Part shown: positions 18,010 through 26,236 of the stretch, piece by piece | Layout of the letters: the number at the start of each line of letters is the position of its first letter | Position numbering within the stretch: position 1 is the first letter of the stretch | Source: Methanolapillus ohkumae | GTDB lineage: Archaea > Halobacteriota > Methanosarcinia > Methanosarcinales > Methanosarcinaceae | Length of the DNA stretch: 64,000 nucleotides | Assembly (NCBI RefSeq): GCF_032594355.1 | Contig: NZ_CP131061.1 | Location: forward strand, 1,550,001-1,614,000 | Direction: 5' to 3' | Position numbers and translations under genes: made by a program | The notes under the pieces: generated by a model | Databases searched by the model: none | What the model was told of the DNA's origin: nothing | The model's input: the letters and a program-made list of their open reading frames with translations, nothing else

Positions 18010-18837
18010 ATGAAAATCGCTTTAAAAATCGGGTACGAAGGAATGAATTTCTCGGGTTCTCAAATTCAGCCCGATAAAAGAACGGTTGAGGGAGAGCTTC
18101 TGACGGCCCTCAAAAATGCGGGCGTCATCGACAATTTTGAATCGGCAAATCTATCTTCCGCCGGAAGAACGGATGCAGGTGTTCATTCTTATGGCCAAGT
18201 TGTTTCTTTTTTTGCCACCCGGCCGGAACTTGCGCTTCCCCGTGTAATTAATAACAAACTACCCCGTGATCTTTGGGCGTGGGCATCCGCAGAAGTTCCC
18301 GATAATTTCGACCCCAGGCGGCATGCTGTCCGCCGAAAATACCGCTACATTCTCACCGGCGACTATGACATTTCTAAAATGCGGGAAGCTGCCAAACTGA
18401 TATTAGGTGAACATGATTTCTCCAATTTTTCCAAAAAAGATAAAAAATGCCAAAAAACAACAATCCGCCGGATTGAAAAATTAGACATTCGGACCGGAAA
18501 TGGAATCATCCGAATTGATATTGAAGCCAATGCGTTTTTATGGAATATGGTTCGAAAAATTGTTACCGCATTAACCTACGTTGGAAGCGATTACCGGTCA
18601 GTCGAATGGATTGAACAGATGCTGGACCCGGAAAATTATGAAGAAGGAATTGAACCGGCGCCGGCTTACGGTTTAACGTTAACGGAAGTTGGGTATAATC
18701 CGGAACCGGAGTGGAGTATCGACGGTTATGCCATCAAAAGCATCAGCGATTATTATGCCAAAGAAGCCGAACAGCACAAAATCATGTCAACCGTTATGGG
18801 ATATGTTGTAGCTTTCGGAAAACAAAAAACAGAATAA
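18010..18837 (+). CDS. truA: tRNA pseudouridine(38-40) synthase TruA
   Basis: Isomerises U38-U40 in the tRNA anticodon arm. GRTDAGVHSYGQV carries catalytic Asp55; other family blocks are FDPRRHAVRRKYRY, FSNFSKKDKK, and FLWNMVRKIV for RNA binding. 275 residues, normal length. It starts 48 nt after the regulator stop. Convergent with the tRNA methyltransferase gene, so two tRNA-modifying enzymes sit together. Confidence 0.95.
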   Translation: MKIALKIGYEGMNFSGSQIQPDKRTVEGELLTALKNAGVIDNFESANLSSAGRTDAGVHSYGQVVSFFATRPELALPRVINNKLPRDLWAWASAEVPDNFDPRRHAVRRKYRYILTGDYDISKMREAAKLILGEHDFSNFSKKDKKCQKTTIRRIEKLDIRTGNGIIRIDIEANAFLWNMVRKIVTALTYVGSDYRSVEWIEQMLDPENYEEGIEPAPAYGLTLTEVGYNPEPEWSIDGYAIKSISDYYAKEAEQHKIMSTVMGYVVAFGKQKTE

Positions 18838-18873
18838 GGCGAATAAATGAAACGGTCTTTGAACTGATTTTTC

Positions 18874-19980
18874 TTATTTTTTTTCCAGAACCGTAATGGT
18901 CCGCGTCAGACTTCTGTGAACCCGTTGTTTGTATGTGTTTTGGATTTCAAAACCGGCATTTTTCGCAAAAACCTCTACTTCAATTTCTGAAACGACGACC
19001 GCTTTTTTATTTTTCTTCAGCAGCCGAAACATTTCCAAAAATGAATCTGAATACAATCGTTCTAAGGATTCGGCTTTAATCGCTGCCGAACGGCCATATG
19101 GTGGATCTGTGAGGATCACATCGGCGATTTCATCTTTAAAAGGCATCCGACAAGCATCTCCGGCAATTAATTCATAAACAATATGGCTGCCGACCGGACC
19201 GCCGCTTCGTTCTTCTTTGGGCAGCAGTTCTCCGGTAATGGAGTAGCCGCTCATGTTCATGTCGGCGCCGGCAATTATTTTTTCTTGAGCGTCCGTTCCA
19301 AAAACTCGGGCGCCTAAAAGTCCCGCTTCCAGCAAAATTCCGGCGGTTCCGCAAAACGGGTCAATAACAATGGAATCTTTGGTCACGCCCGCCATATTGC
19401 AAAGCACGCGGGCAACCCGGGGCATGAGGACTCCCGGATAAAAAAACGGTTTTCTTTGCGGGGAACGAAATTCATAAGAGCCGCGGTCAACTGTTGCAAC
19501 CAAAATCCCAAAAACCGCTTTGTCCGAAAGTGTCAGCCGGAAAACAACCTCCGGATTTTTTAAATTGGCGCGAAAACCGCGGCGGAAAATACGTCCCCCG
19601 ATCCGGCCTTCGATGTCAAGGGATTTAAGAGCGGAATTGTCCCCCAGCCGCCGGACCCGGACCGCAAACGTCTGGCCGGCTTTTAAGTAATCCCCAACCG
19701 GAAATTGTTCGGCAAAATGAAGAACTGCCTCTTCATCCACCTCCGTTATTCCGATAACTTGAGAAATCGAGTGGGACATCGCCAACACATTTGCAACGTC
19801 ATCCTTTAAAAGAGAAAAAATTTCAATATCCGATATCGATTCGGAAGAAATATCCAAAACCAAACATTGTTTGTATTCGGCAAAAATAAAAGAGCGTAAC
19901 CCCCGAGATTCCAAAACACCTAAAATTTCCGCAACCGGCAAAGTTTGATGTTCTCCGGAAAGCTCAAACGTGTACAACAT
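18874..19980 (-). CDS. tRNA (guanine10-N2)-dimethyltransferase, Trm-G10 type
   Basis: Methylates G10 in tRNA. Residues ~60-155 form a THUMP RNA-binding domain. The C-terminal half is a class I SAM methyltransferase with IDPFCGTAGILLEAGLLGARV and the catalytic TDPPYGRSA. 368 residues. MLYTFELSGEHQTLPVAEI is the usual start. The upstream flank (20.0-20.3 kb) is a composite repeat, so its promoter must lie within or close to it. Confidence 0.92.
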   Translation of the reverse strand: MLYTFELSGEHQTLPVAEILGVLESRGLRSFIFAEYKQCLVLDISSESISDIEIFSLLKDDVANVLAMSHSISQVIGITEVDEEAVLHFAEQFPVGDYLKAGQTFAVRVRRLGDNSALKSLDIEGRIGGRIFRRGFRANLKNPEVVFRLTLSDKAVFGILVATVDRGSYEFRSPQRKPFFYPGVLMPRVARVLCNMAGVTKDSIVIDPFCGTAGILLEAGLLGARVFGTDAQEKIIAGADMNMSGYSITGELLPKEERSGGPVGSHIVYELIAGDACRMPFKDEIADVILTDPPYGRSAAIKAESLERLYSDSFLEMFRLLKKNKKAVVVSEIEVEVFAKNAGFEIQNTYKQRVHRSLTRTITVLEKK

Positions 19981-20025
19981 GAAGCATTAAACGAAAATCG
20001 GGTATAAAAATGTACTTAAAAATTC

Positions 20026-20181
20026 GCTCCCTTCGGTCGCGAATTTTTCAAAGGGCGGGGGGACAACTGCCGCCAAAAAGTTTGCTTCGCAAACAGCTCC
20101 CTTCGGTCGCGAATTTTTCAAAGGGCGGGGGGACAACTGCCGCCAAAAAGTTTGCTGGCGCAAACAGCTCCCTTCGGTCGC
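20026..20181. repeat. 70-bp direct repeat of the GCTCCCTTCGG element (composite repeat E1)
   Basis: Two full copies start at 20026 and 20096 and a third partial one at 20167. Each reads GCTCCCTTCGGTCGCGAATT then TTTCAAAGGGCGGGGGGACA. The same opening occurs at 60526 and 63216. CCCTTT/AAAGGG within each unit can pair. Downstream, a 24-bp segment ATTTCTGTTCATGATTT(T/C) is also doubled (20199 and 20230), ending in the CGCGCG element at 20274-20299. Frames across it are repeat-derived. Confidence 0.9.
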
Positions 20182-20273
20182 AATTCGGTTCTGTTTACTA
20201 TTTCTGTTCATGATTTTACAGTTCGCCGCATTTCTGTTCATGATTTCACAGTTTGTTTCTGCCACATTTTTTG

Positions 20274-20299
20274 CCGCTGCCACCCGCGCGCGTTATAGC
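20274..20299 (+). repeat. CGCGCGTTAY-type element, copy 3
   Basis: GCCGCTGCCACCCGCGCGCG then TTATAGC. It closes composite repeat E1. It is the only copy not oriented with the gene ending next to it (aP1 is on the minus strand). Confidence 0.75.
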
Positions 20300-20401
20300 A
20301 TCATATTTTAGACGAAGGCAACAAAAAATGAGAGACGGTTTTTTATAAAAAATGAGAAGGATGAAAAAAATTCAAAATAAATTCAAAAAAAAACCAAAAA
20401 A

Positions 20402-20430
20402 AAGTCCCGCAGGAAAAACCTGCGGGACTT
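20402..20430 (-). terminator. Intrinsic terminator of the stalk operon
   Basis: Perfect 12-bp stem AAGTCCCGCAGG/CCTGCGGGACTT with a 5-nt loop, followed on the minus strand by a long T-run. It lies 31 nt after the aP1 stop. Confidence 0.9.
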
Positions 20431-20461
20431 GGGAGCACTGAAAAAAAAACGCTCTTTAGAA

Positions 20462-20719
20462 TTAGCCGAAGAGGGCACCAAGGCCGGCCATTCCTTCTTC
20501 TTCGGAGTGGTCTTCTTCTTCAACAACCGGAGCTGCGGCGGCAAAGGCTGCTTTGGAGATCGCGTCTTCGATGTCGATGCCTTCAAGCGCAGAGACGAGT
20601 GCTTTTACACGGGCTGCGTCAACATCGCTTCCGGCTGCTTTAAGGACAGCTGAGACTGATTCTTCTGTGATTTCTTTTCCGCTCTTGTAGATTAAAAGTG
20701 CTGCATAGATGTATTCCAT
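20462..20719 (-). CDS. rpl12: Ribosomal stalk protein aP1 (L12)
   Basis: Acidic stalk protein that binds uL10 as dimers and recruits translation GTPases. MEYIYAALLIYKSGKEITEE is the archaeal N-terminal dimer domain. The hinge is only about 20 residues (AAFAAAAPVVEEEDHSEEE) before the conserved GLGALFG tail. At 85 residues it is shorter than the usual ~100. AAGGTG before the ATG. Last gene of the uL1-uL10-aP1 group. Confidence 0.94.
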   Translation of the reverse strand: MEYIYAALLIYKSGKEITEESVSAVLKAAGSDVDAARVKALVSALEGIDIEDAISKAAFAAAAPVVEEEDHSEEEGMAGLGALFG

Positions 20720-20801
20720 TTGTATTCACCTTTTGTTTAATTTTATTATTTAATTTTGAAATAAGATTGTTTGAACAATTTGATTGATTGAACAATTTAA
20801 T

Positions 20802-21698
20802 TTAAAGATTTTTCAATTCGTCATCAACGGCATTGGCGTCTTTTGCGGCCACGGCGGACGCAACAGTTGCCATTTGCATGTTTGCTTTTCCGATCAACAA
20901 CTCAACGACATCCCCTTCAAGAATGACGGCTTCAACACCCAAGTTGACCGCTTCTCTGTGAGCCTTACCGAGGATGGCTTTAATGGTGTCTTTCGTTGGA
21001 ATGGCGGCATTCACCGACAAGTTGTTGGCCTGCTGAACAGCAGCAATGATGTTGTTAAAGATCTGGTCTTCATCCACCGCCAAGACGTCCGGCAAATAAA
21101 TGGTTCCGTTCTCGTAAACAGCTCTCAGATTTAATCCGACTTCAAGCGGATAAATTTCAAGCTTGTTGAGCGCGGCCGCCAATTTTTGAGAAACTTTCTC
21201 TCCGGCCTTACAAACAACTTTTGTTTCCTTAATTGCAATTTTTCCGGCTTCGACAGCGGTCGGGATACCAGCGGATTGGAATTCTCCAAGCAAAGGTCCC
21301 GGCGGGAATCCGGTCGGACCCTTGGTCACACTGATGTCGGCCGGGGCGATAGCTCCTGCTTTAATCGGGGAAGGGGTCTTTGTTTTTGAAAGGGTTTTGT
21401 ATAATCTGAATGGGTTGTCATTGGTAAAAATCAGAGCGCTTTGCCCTTCAATGTACTGAACCATGTCCGGAACGTTACCATCGCTTTCATTGAGTGCTTT
21501 GGCGTTTAACGTGTTTCGGGTCACTTTCAAAACAGACGTTTCTTTTAAGTCCCGTCTCATCTTTTGAAGCTGATCCGCCATGATTCCTTCAAAACTGACA
21601 ACTCCGAAAATTTTGTAGGATTTGACCAAGTCTTTCAACGTGTTGACTTCGTCCATTTTCCATTGCGGAATTTGTTCTGCGCCACGTGATTCTGTCAT
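20802..21698 (-). CDS. rpl10: Ribosomal protein uL10 (P0)
   Basis: Stalk base protein linking 23S rRNA to aP1 dimers. 298 residues: an N-terminal RNA-binding domain (QIPQWKMDEVNTLKDLVKSY), the GPTGFPPGPLLGEFQ insert, then the aP1-binding spine. It ends AAKDANAVDDELKNL, without the acidic segment and GLGALFG tail that archaeal P0 normally shares with aP1. The start ATG overlaps the uL1 stop by one base (ATGA), indicating translational coupling. Confidence 0.94.
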   Translation of the reverse strand: MTESRGAEQIPQWKMDEVNTLKDLVKSYKIFGVVSFEGIMADQLQKMRRDLKETSVLKVTRNTLNAKALNESDGNVPDMVQYIEGQSALIFTNDNPFRLYKTLSKTKTPSPIKAGAIAPADISVTKGPTGFPPGPLLGEFQSAGIPTAVEAGKIAIKETKVVCKAGEKVSQKLAAALNKLEIYPLEVGLNLRAVYENGTIYLPDVLAVDEDQIFNNIIAAVQQANNLSVNAAIPTKDTIKAILGKAHREAVNLGVEAVILEGDVVELLIGKANMQMATVASAVAAKDANAVDDELKNL

Positions 21699-22339
21699 CA
21701 GATCACCTTCTTAGAAGTTCCCATAGTCGTTGTCACATAAACGGACCGGATGTTGAACTTTCCTTTAACCAAAGAGCGTTCAATTCTTGCAATCACGGTT
21801 TCAATGTTTTGTGCCAACTTCTCAGGCGGCATGTTTTTGCGGCCGATCGCGACGTGGAAGGTCATTTTGTCTTTGGATCTGATTCGAACAGCGCTTTGTT
21901 TGGTTTGAATCATGTCAGCGATGCTTTTTCCCGGAAGAAGCGGAACCGGCATTTTACCGCGCGGACCGAGGACCGTTCCGAGGGTTTTACCAATTACCTG
22001 CATGTATTGCGTTTCCGCAATGAAGAAATCACATTCTTCCGCGATTGTTTTAGCGTAAGATTTGTCGTCTTTCATGGCTTCAATGGCTGCGTCATCAAAA
22101 ACATAAGCCGCACCGGCTTGTTTTGCTTGAAGACCAACGTCTCCTTTTGCGAAAACTCCGATTTTTAAGTCTTTTCCAAGACCATTCGGAAGAAAAACCT
22201 CTTCATCGATTCTGTTTTTTGGTTGGTTTAAATCGATGTTTTTGAGGTTTATCGCAAGGTCGACGCTCTCCATAAAGTTTCTTTGAGGCGACTCCTCTAA
22301 TAATTCTTTTACGATTTCTGCGATAGATACATCTGCCAT
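21698..22339 (-). CDS. rpl1: Ribosomal protein uL1
   Basis: Primary 23S rRNA-binding protein of the L1 stalk and, in archaea, a translational autoregulator. 213 residues from MADVSIAEIVKELLEES, chosen because GGAGG lies 7 nt upstream; the frame is open 11 codons further up but without support. Typical blocks are NLKNIDLNQPKNRIDEE, VLGPRGKMPVPL and VAIGRKNMPPEKLAQNIETV. Overlaps uL10 by one base. Confidence 0.94.
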   Translation of the reverse strand: MADVSIAEIVKELLEESPQRNFMESVDLAINLKNIDLNQPKNRIDEEVFLPNGLGKDLKIGVFAKGDVGLQAKQAGAAYVFDDAAIEAMKDDKSYAKTIAEECDFFIAETQYMQVIGKTLGTVLGPRGKMPVPLLPGKSIADMIQTKQSAVRIRSKDKMTFHVAIGRKNMPPEKLAQNIETVIARIERSLVKGKFNIRSVYVTTTMGTSKKVI

Positions 22340-22482
22340 TTTAAGGCCTCCCCGTAGTCTTCTAAATTTCATAAATTTGGCCGGATTAATATTGAATTGA
22401 CAACAGTAAAAACAATAAGATCCGATAAAATTTCCAATTTTTAGACGCAGCCGATTTGGCTTTCTACGGTTATTTTAAAATA

Positions 22483-22507
22483 AAAACAATCCGATGGATT
22501 GTTTTTA
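22483..22507 (-). terminator. Hairpin between uL11 and uL1
   Basis: Perfect 11-bp stem AAAAACAATCC-GAT-GGATTGTTTTT, 77 nt after the uL11 stop. It could end uL11 transcripts or act in the leader of uL1. Confidence 0.7.
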
Positions 22508-22583
22508 TAAATGGGATAGGGAATGATTGAGTAAATGAATCATGAACAGAATCATGAACAGAATCATTTACCGGTTTTTTCAT

Positions 22584-23069
22584 TTACCAGCTTTCTTTGC
22601 TGAGAATATCGTCGTATTTTCCGGCATCAACAGCCTTTTGGAAATCGCGAACGTCCATGCCTTCCACCGTCACGCCGACGGAAACACCGGTTCCGGTGAC
22701 TTCTTTGATGGCGGACTTTAAGTCGTAAGACAAAATGGCGTCTTTTTTCATGCGGGCGATTTTCGCAGCTTGTTGAATCGTAATGTTTCCGACTTTTTCG
22801 GCGTTTGGTTTTCCGGAGCCTTTTTGGACGCCGGCTTCTTGAAGAAGAAGAGAGGCGGTCGGCGGGGTTCCGACTTCGATTTGAACGCTTTTGTCGTCGG
22901 CGACGATAATTTTAACCGGAACTTGCATTCCGTTGTAGTCTTTTGTTTTCTCGTTAATCTGTTCGATAACTTGTTTAATGTTGATACCGAGCGGACCGAG
23001 AGACGGACCGAGCGGCGGACCCGGTGTTGCTTTTCCCCCGGGAACTAATGCTTCGACAACGCTTACCAT
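22584..23069 (-). CDS. rpl11: Ribosomal protein uL11
   Basis: Forms the GTPase-associated centre with 23S rRNA helices 43/44. 161 residues with VPGGKATPGPPLGPSLGPLG at the N-terminus and the C-terminal rRNA-binding domain (AEKVGNITIQQAAKIARMKK). GGTGAT upstream of the ATG. Separated from spt5 by 446 nt, unlike the tight spacing seen in many archaea. Confidence 0.96.
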   Translation of the reverse strand: MVSVVEALVPGGKATPGPPLGPSLGPLGINIKQVIEQINEKTKDYNGMQVPVKIIVADDKSVQIEVGTPPTASLLLQEAGVQKGSGKPNAEKVGNITIQQAAKIARMKKDAILSYDLKSAIKEVTGTGVSVGVTVEGMDVRDFQKAVDAGKYDDILSKESW

Positions 23070-23515
23070 TGCAAATCACCATTTTTTGGTTTTAATAATA
23101 AATAAGTGTAAATAAGTTAATAAATATCATTACAGTAACCGATAATGAATTACGGTAATTATTTTTCCGCACGAACGCACGGAAAAGTTTGGGGTTCTTA
23201 ATAAATCGGATTATTCGATTTAAACTTTTCTCATGAAATCTTGGTCATGCCTTCTTTTCAGATATTTTGTTTAAACGATAAAAATAAAAAACAAAATGAA
23301 ATAAATGAAATAAAAATCAAAAAAGAACCAAAACAATTTTTAAAAATGAATTGAAAAAAATTTAAAAAGATTTAAAAAATATTTTTACTTTTTTAAAAGG
23401 ATTTAAAAAATATTTCTACTCTTTTTAAAAACATATTTAATTATTTTTAAAAAATTTTGGTTTTTTAATTTTATTATTTTTTTTAATTAATTCTGCTTCA
23501 TTCTTTTTTTCCAAA
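23070..23515. other. Spacer and probable leader of the uL11 gene
   Basis: 446 bp, very AT-rich. One GC-containing hairpin TTTTCCG-CACGAACGCA-CGGAAAA lies at about 23164-23187, 95 nt ahead of uL11. ATTTAAAAAATATTT(T/C)TAC is repeated near 23365 and 23400. No gene seen. Confidence 0.45.
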
Positions 23516-23992
23516 TCATTCTTCTTCCTTTTTCAGAACCCGGACCGTGTCGCCGCGAATTGTAATCGGGATCGGCACGACCGCATCAAAGAGTTCCACC
23601 GTAATTTCATCATGTTGACCGGTACCGATACGTTTGACTTTAGCTTTTTCGCCTTTGAACGGACCGGATGTAATTTCGATGATGGAACCTTCCGTAATGC
23701 CGGTTGAAATCGGCTTGGGTTTTAAGAAGTGTTCAATTTCGGCAATAGAAGAATGACTTTTGAGCATGGATTTGGCATGAGGAACCGCTTGGATCAAGCT
23801 GTCAATAACGGCGGAACGCGGCGTTTCGACAAAAACGTAACCTTTCAACTCTTCGGGAGCTAAAATGGCACGTACGTCCAAATGTTCCTTTTTGGCAACC
23901 ATGGCCATGGACTTTGCCACGGACTTTTCCTGGTTGACGGTTGTCTTCACAATGAAGATCTTCGTTTCGTCATTCTCTTCGTATTCGCTCAT
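23516..23992 (-). CDS. spt5: Transcription elongation factor Spt5 (NusG)
   Basis: Clamps over RNA polymerase to raise processivity. 158 residues: a short acidic start, the NGN domain (IFIVKTTVNQEKSVAKSMAM … GYVFVETP), and a KOW domain (GSIIEITSGPFKGEKAKVKR). The ATG overlaps the secE stop (ATGA), so the two are translated together, as usual in archaea. Confidence 0.95.
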   Translation of the reverse strand: MSEYEENDETKIFIVKTTVNQEKSVAKSMAMVAKKEHLDVRAILAPEELKGYVFVETPRSAVIDSLIQAVPHAKSMLKSHSSIAEIEHFLKPKPISTGITEGSIIEITSGPFKGEKAKVKRIGTGQHDEITVELFDAVVPIPITIRGDTVRVLKKEEE

Positions 23993-24237
23993 ATAATCAT
24001 CTGCGGGAAAACATCCATTAACACATAGAAGAGGAAGCCCAAAATACCGATGGCCAAAATGCCGACGGCTGCGACTTTCGCGATGGTCATGAACTCCTCA
24101 CGTGTGGGTTTTTTTGCCAATTTCAAAATTCTGAAATAAGAACGAATGGTCGGAACGATGTTTGATGCCGATTCCTTAATTTGTTCTGTTTTATTGCCTG
24201 CTTCCGACAATTTTTCACATCCGATATTATCAATCAA
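23989..24237 (-). CDS. secE: Protein translocase subunit SecE (Sec61 gamma)
   Basis: Small tail-anchored subunit of the Sec channel. SYFRILKLAKKPTREEFMTI is the amphipathic helix of the family, followed by one membrane helix (AAVGILAIGILGFLFYVLM). 82 residues from a TTG start; archaeal SecE is often ~60, so the first ~20 residues may be untranslated, and no ribosome site decides it. The next gene is spt5, the conserved archaeal pair. Confidence 0.9.
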   Translation of the reverse strand: MIDNIGCEKLSEAGNKTEQIKESASNIVPTIRSYFRILKLAKKPTREEFMTIAKVAAVGILAIGILGFLFYVLMDVFPQMII

Positions 24238-24496
24238 AAAGTAACGTGTGTTACTCTCTTATCATATATAATTAAATCCTTTTTATTTGCCAAAACCGGC
24301 TCATCGGAAAAATCCGAAAAAGCGAGGAACCTCACAGGTATCCGAGCAAAAACTCAAAAAAGATATTCCCGTTAAATACGTTTCTCCTAAATATACCTTA
24401 CCATATTTAAAAGAAAATCAAAAAAATGAAATGAAAAAATCAATCATCAAAAAATCAAAGCCTGACCGTCGCTTTTATAAATATTTTTAAAAACTT

Positions 24497-24521
24497 GTGA
24501 CCATAACGCGCGCAGCGGCAC
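24497..24521 (-). repeat. CGCGCGTTAY-type hairpin element, copy 4
   Basis: The sense strand reads GTGCCGCTGCGCGCGTTATG then GTCACAAGTTTTTAAAAA. It lies 75 nt after ftsZ. GTG/CAC and CCG/TGG can pair around the core. Confidence 0.75.
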
Positions 24522-24569
24522 AATACAAATAAAAAAAGAAAGAAAGAAAGAAAGAAAGAAAGAAGAGAA

Positions 24570-24587
24570 ATGGGGAAAATTCCCCAT
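24570..24587 (-). terminator. ftsZ terminator hairpin
   Basis: ATGGGGAA-AA-TTCCCCAT, followed on the minus strand by a C/T-rich tract made of CTTT repeats. Confidence 0.7.
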
Positions 24588-24595
24588 GTCCAGAA

Positions 24596-25720
24596 TTATT
24601 CAACGAAATCGATGCCGTATTTCATGGCGATGGATGTACCGCTGCCTTGTCCGTAGATTTGAGAGGATTTAACGCCGGTCACAATAATCATGGTTCTGAT
24701 TTTGTTTTCCAGTTTCGGGTCAATCCGGGCTCCCCAAATGAGGCGGGCGTTGGGGTCAATCCGATTGTGAACTTCTTGGACCACGGTTTGCGCTTCCTCA
24801 ATTGTCATGTCGGGACCACCGGTTACGTTGACAAGCGCGGAAGTCGCGTCGGAGATATCCACATCCAAAAGAGGGCTTCGGAGTGCCTTTTGAATGGATT
24901 CGACCGCTTTGTTTTCGCCGGACGCTTCGCCCAGGCCAATCATGGCAACACCGCCGTTTTGCATAATGGTACGGATATCGGCAAAGTCGACGTTCACAAG
25001 TCCGTCTTCGGTGATGGATTCTGTAATTCCTTTGACGGCCCGCATGAGAACCTCATCACAGACTTTAAAGGCTGCTTGAAGCGGAAGTTTGGGAACCATT
25101 TCAATCAAACGGTCATTTGGAATCACGATCACGGTGTCGGCCACATCGCGGAGGCGTTCAAGACCGGCTTCCGCATTGGATCTTCTGACACGGCCTTCGA
25201 CCGCAAACGGCAAAGTCACAACAGCAATGGTTAATGCACCAGCTGCCCGTGCGGCTTCGGCAACAACAGGCGCGGAGCCGGTTCCGGTTCCGCCGCCAAG
25301 ACCGGTTGTAATAAAAACCATGTCGGCAGAATCAACCGCTTTTCTGATGTCATCCACACTTTCTACCGCCGCGTCTTCTCCGACTTGCGGCAAGCTTCCG
25401 GCGCCCAACCCGCGTGTTTTCTTTTTGCCGATGAGAATTTTTTTGTTGGTTCCGATTTTTAAAAGGTGCTGAGCGTCGGTGTTCACGGCATAAAGTTCCG
25501 CGCCGGAAATGCCTTCTTCAAGCATCCTTTGGATGCTGTTGGAACCGCCGCCACCGCAGCCGATTACTTTAATATTGGTTTTTAAACCTTCCAAAAAAGC
25601 ACGAAGTTCTTCATCAACATCTTCTCCGGTGAGATTGGTGTTGGTGTTGTAGGAGTAGCGGGAGGATTCGCGGTCCTCTCTGGCGGTACGAGCTAATGCT
25701 TCTTCAACGATGGATTTCAT
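24596..25720 (-). CDS. ftsZ: Cell division protein FtsZ
   Basis: Tubulin-like GTPase that forms the division ring. 374 residues with VIGCGGGGSNSIQRM (54-67), GGGTGTG at 142-148 (tubulin signature), NDRLIEMVPKLPLQAAF and the T7-loop NVDFADIRTIM. N-terminal ~45 residues are a polar tail. AGAGGTT before the ATG. Upstream of secE-spt5 as in many Euryarchaeota. Only one ftsZ is in the window. Confidence 0.96.
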   Translation of the reverse strand: MKSIVEEALARTAREDRESSRYSYNTNTNLTGEDVDEELRAFLEGLKTNIKVIGCGGGGSNSIQRMLEEGISGAELYAVNTDAQHLLKIGTNKKILIGKKKTRGLGAGSLPQVGEDAAVESVDDIRKAVDSADMVFITTGLGGGTGTGSAPVVAEAARAAGALTIAVVTLPFAVEGRVRRSNAEAGLERLRDVADTVIVIPNDRLIEMVPKLPLQAAFKVCDEVLMRAVKGITESITEDGLVNVDFADIRTIMQNGGVAMIGLGEASGENKAVESIQKALRSPLLDVDISDATSALVNVTGGPDMTIEEAQTVVQEVHNRIDPNARLIWGARIDPKLENKIRTMIIVTGVKSSQIYGQGSGTSIAMKYGIDFVE

Positions 25721-26041
25721 GTGTGAACCTCTGGTTTTTAAATATCCTGATTTTCTACCAAAAAAATTGGTACAAAGTGGGCAATCAGTTTTGAAAAATT
25801 AATCGAATAATTAAAATTATGTTAAAAATTATGTTGCAAATTAATTTTGGATAATTTATGATTAATTTTAATAAATTTTAATTTTAAATCAGCGTAAATT
25901 GACTTAAAAATTATTCTGAAATATTGGGTTATTGGTATTAATACTTTTTATTCACCGTTTGAACGAATAAAGTAATAATTTGGATTATATATTTCCATGG
26001 TATAATATATGTTTTTTGATACAAGAGTCCATTTTATCAAA
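25721..26041. other. Spacer upstream of ftsZ
   Basis: Strongly AT-rich with several TATA-like stretches (for example TTATATATTT near 25985). Expected to hold the ftsZ promoter. No gene seen. Confidence 0.4.
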
Positions 26042-26137
26042 AAAAAAGAGATTTAACAGAGAATTAAAAAAGAGATTTAACAGAGAATTAAAAAAGAGAT
26101 TTAACAGAGAATTAAAAAAGAGATTTAACAGAGAATT
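26042..26137. repeat. 24-bp tandem repeat, 4 copies
   Basis: AAAAAAGAGATTTAACAGAG then AATT, four perfect units at 26042, 26066, 26090 and 26114, between the pan terminator and the ftsZ promoter region. Confidence 0.92.
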
Positions 26138-26163
26138 AAAATAAAGAATAAAAACAGAAAAAG

Positions 26164-26212
26164 GAAATCATTGAAAAAATAATAGACATTCTCCTATTTT
26201 TTCAATGATTTC
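26164..26212 (-). terminator. Long perfect hairpin after pan
   Basis: 18-bp perfect stem GAAATCATTGAAAAAATA / TATTTTTTCAATGATTTC with a 13-nt loop, 24 nt after the pan stop. Confidence 0.75.
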
Positions 26213-26236
26213 ATGGAAATTACGTGTGTTTTGAAG

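Noticed and set aside
19987..20283. 98-codon minus-strand frame upstream of the tRNA methyltransferase
   Set aside because: It is composite repeat E1 read in frame; similar peptide strings (PRPLKNS) appear opposite E2, showing it is repeat-derived.
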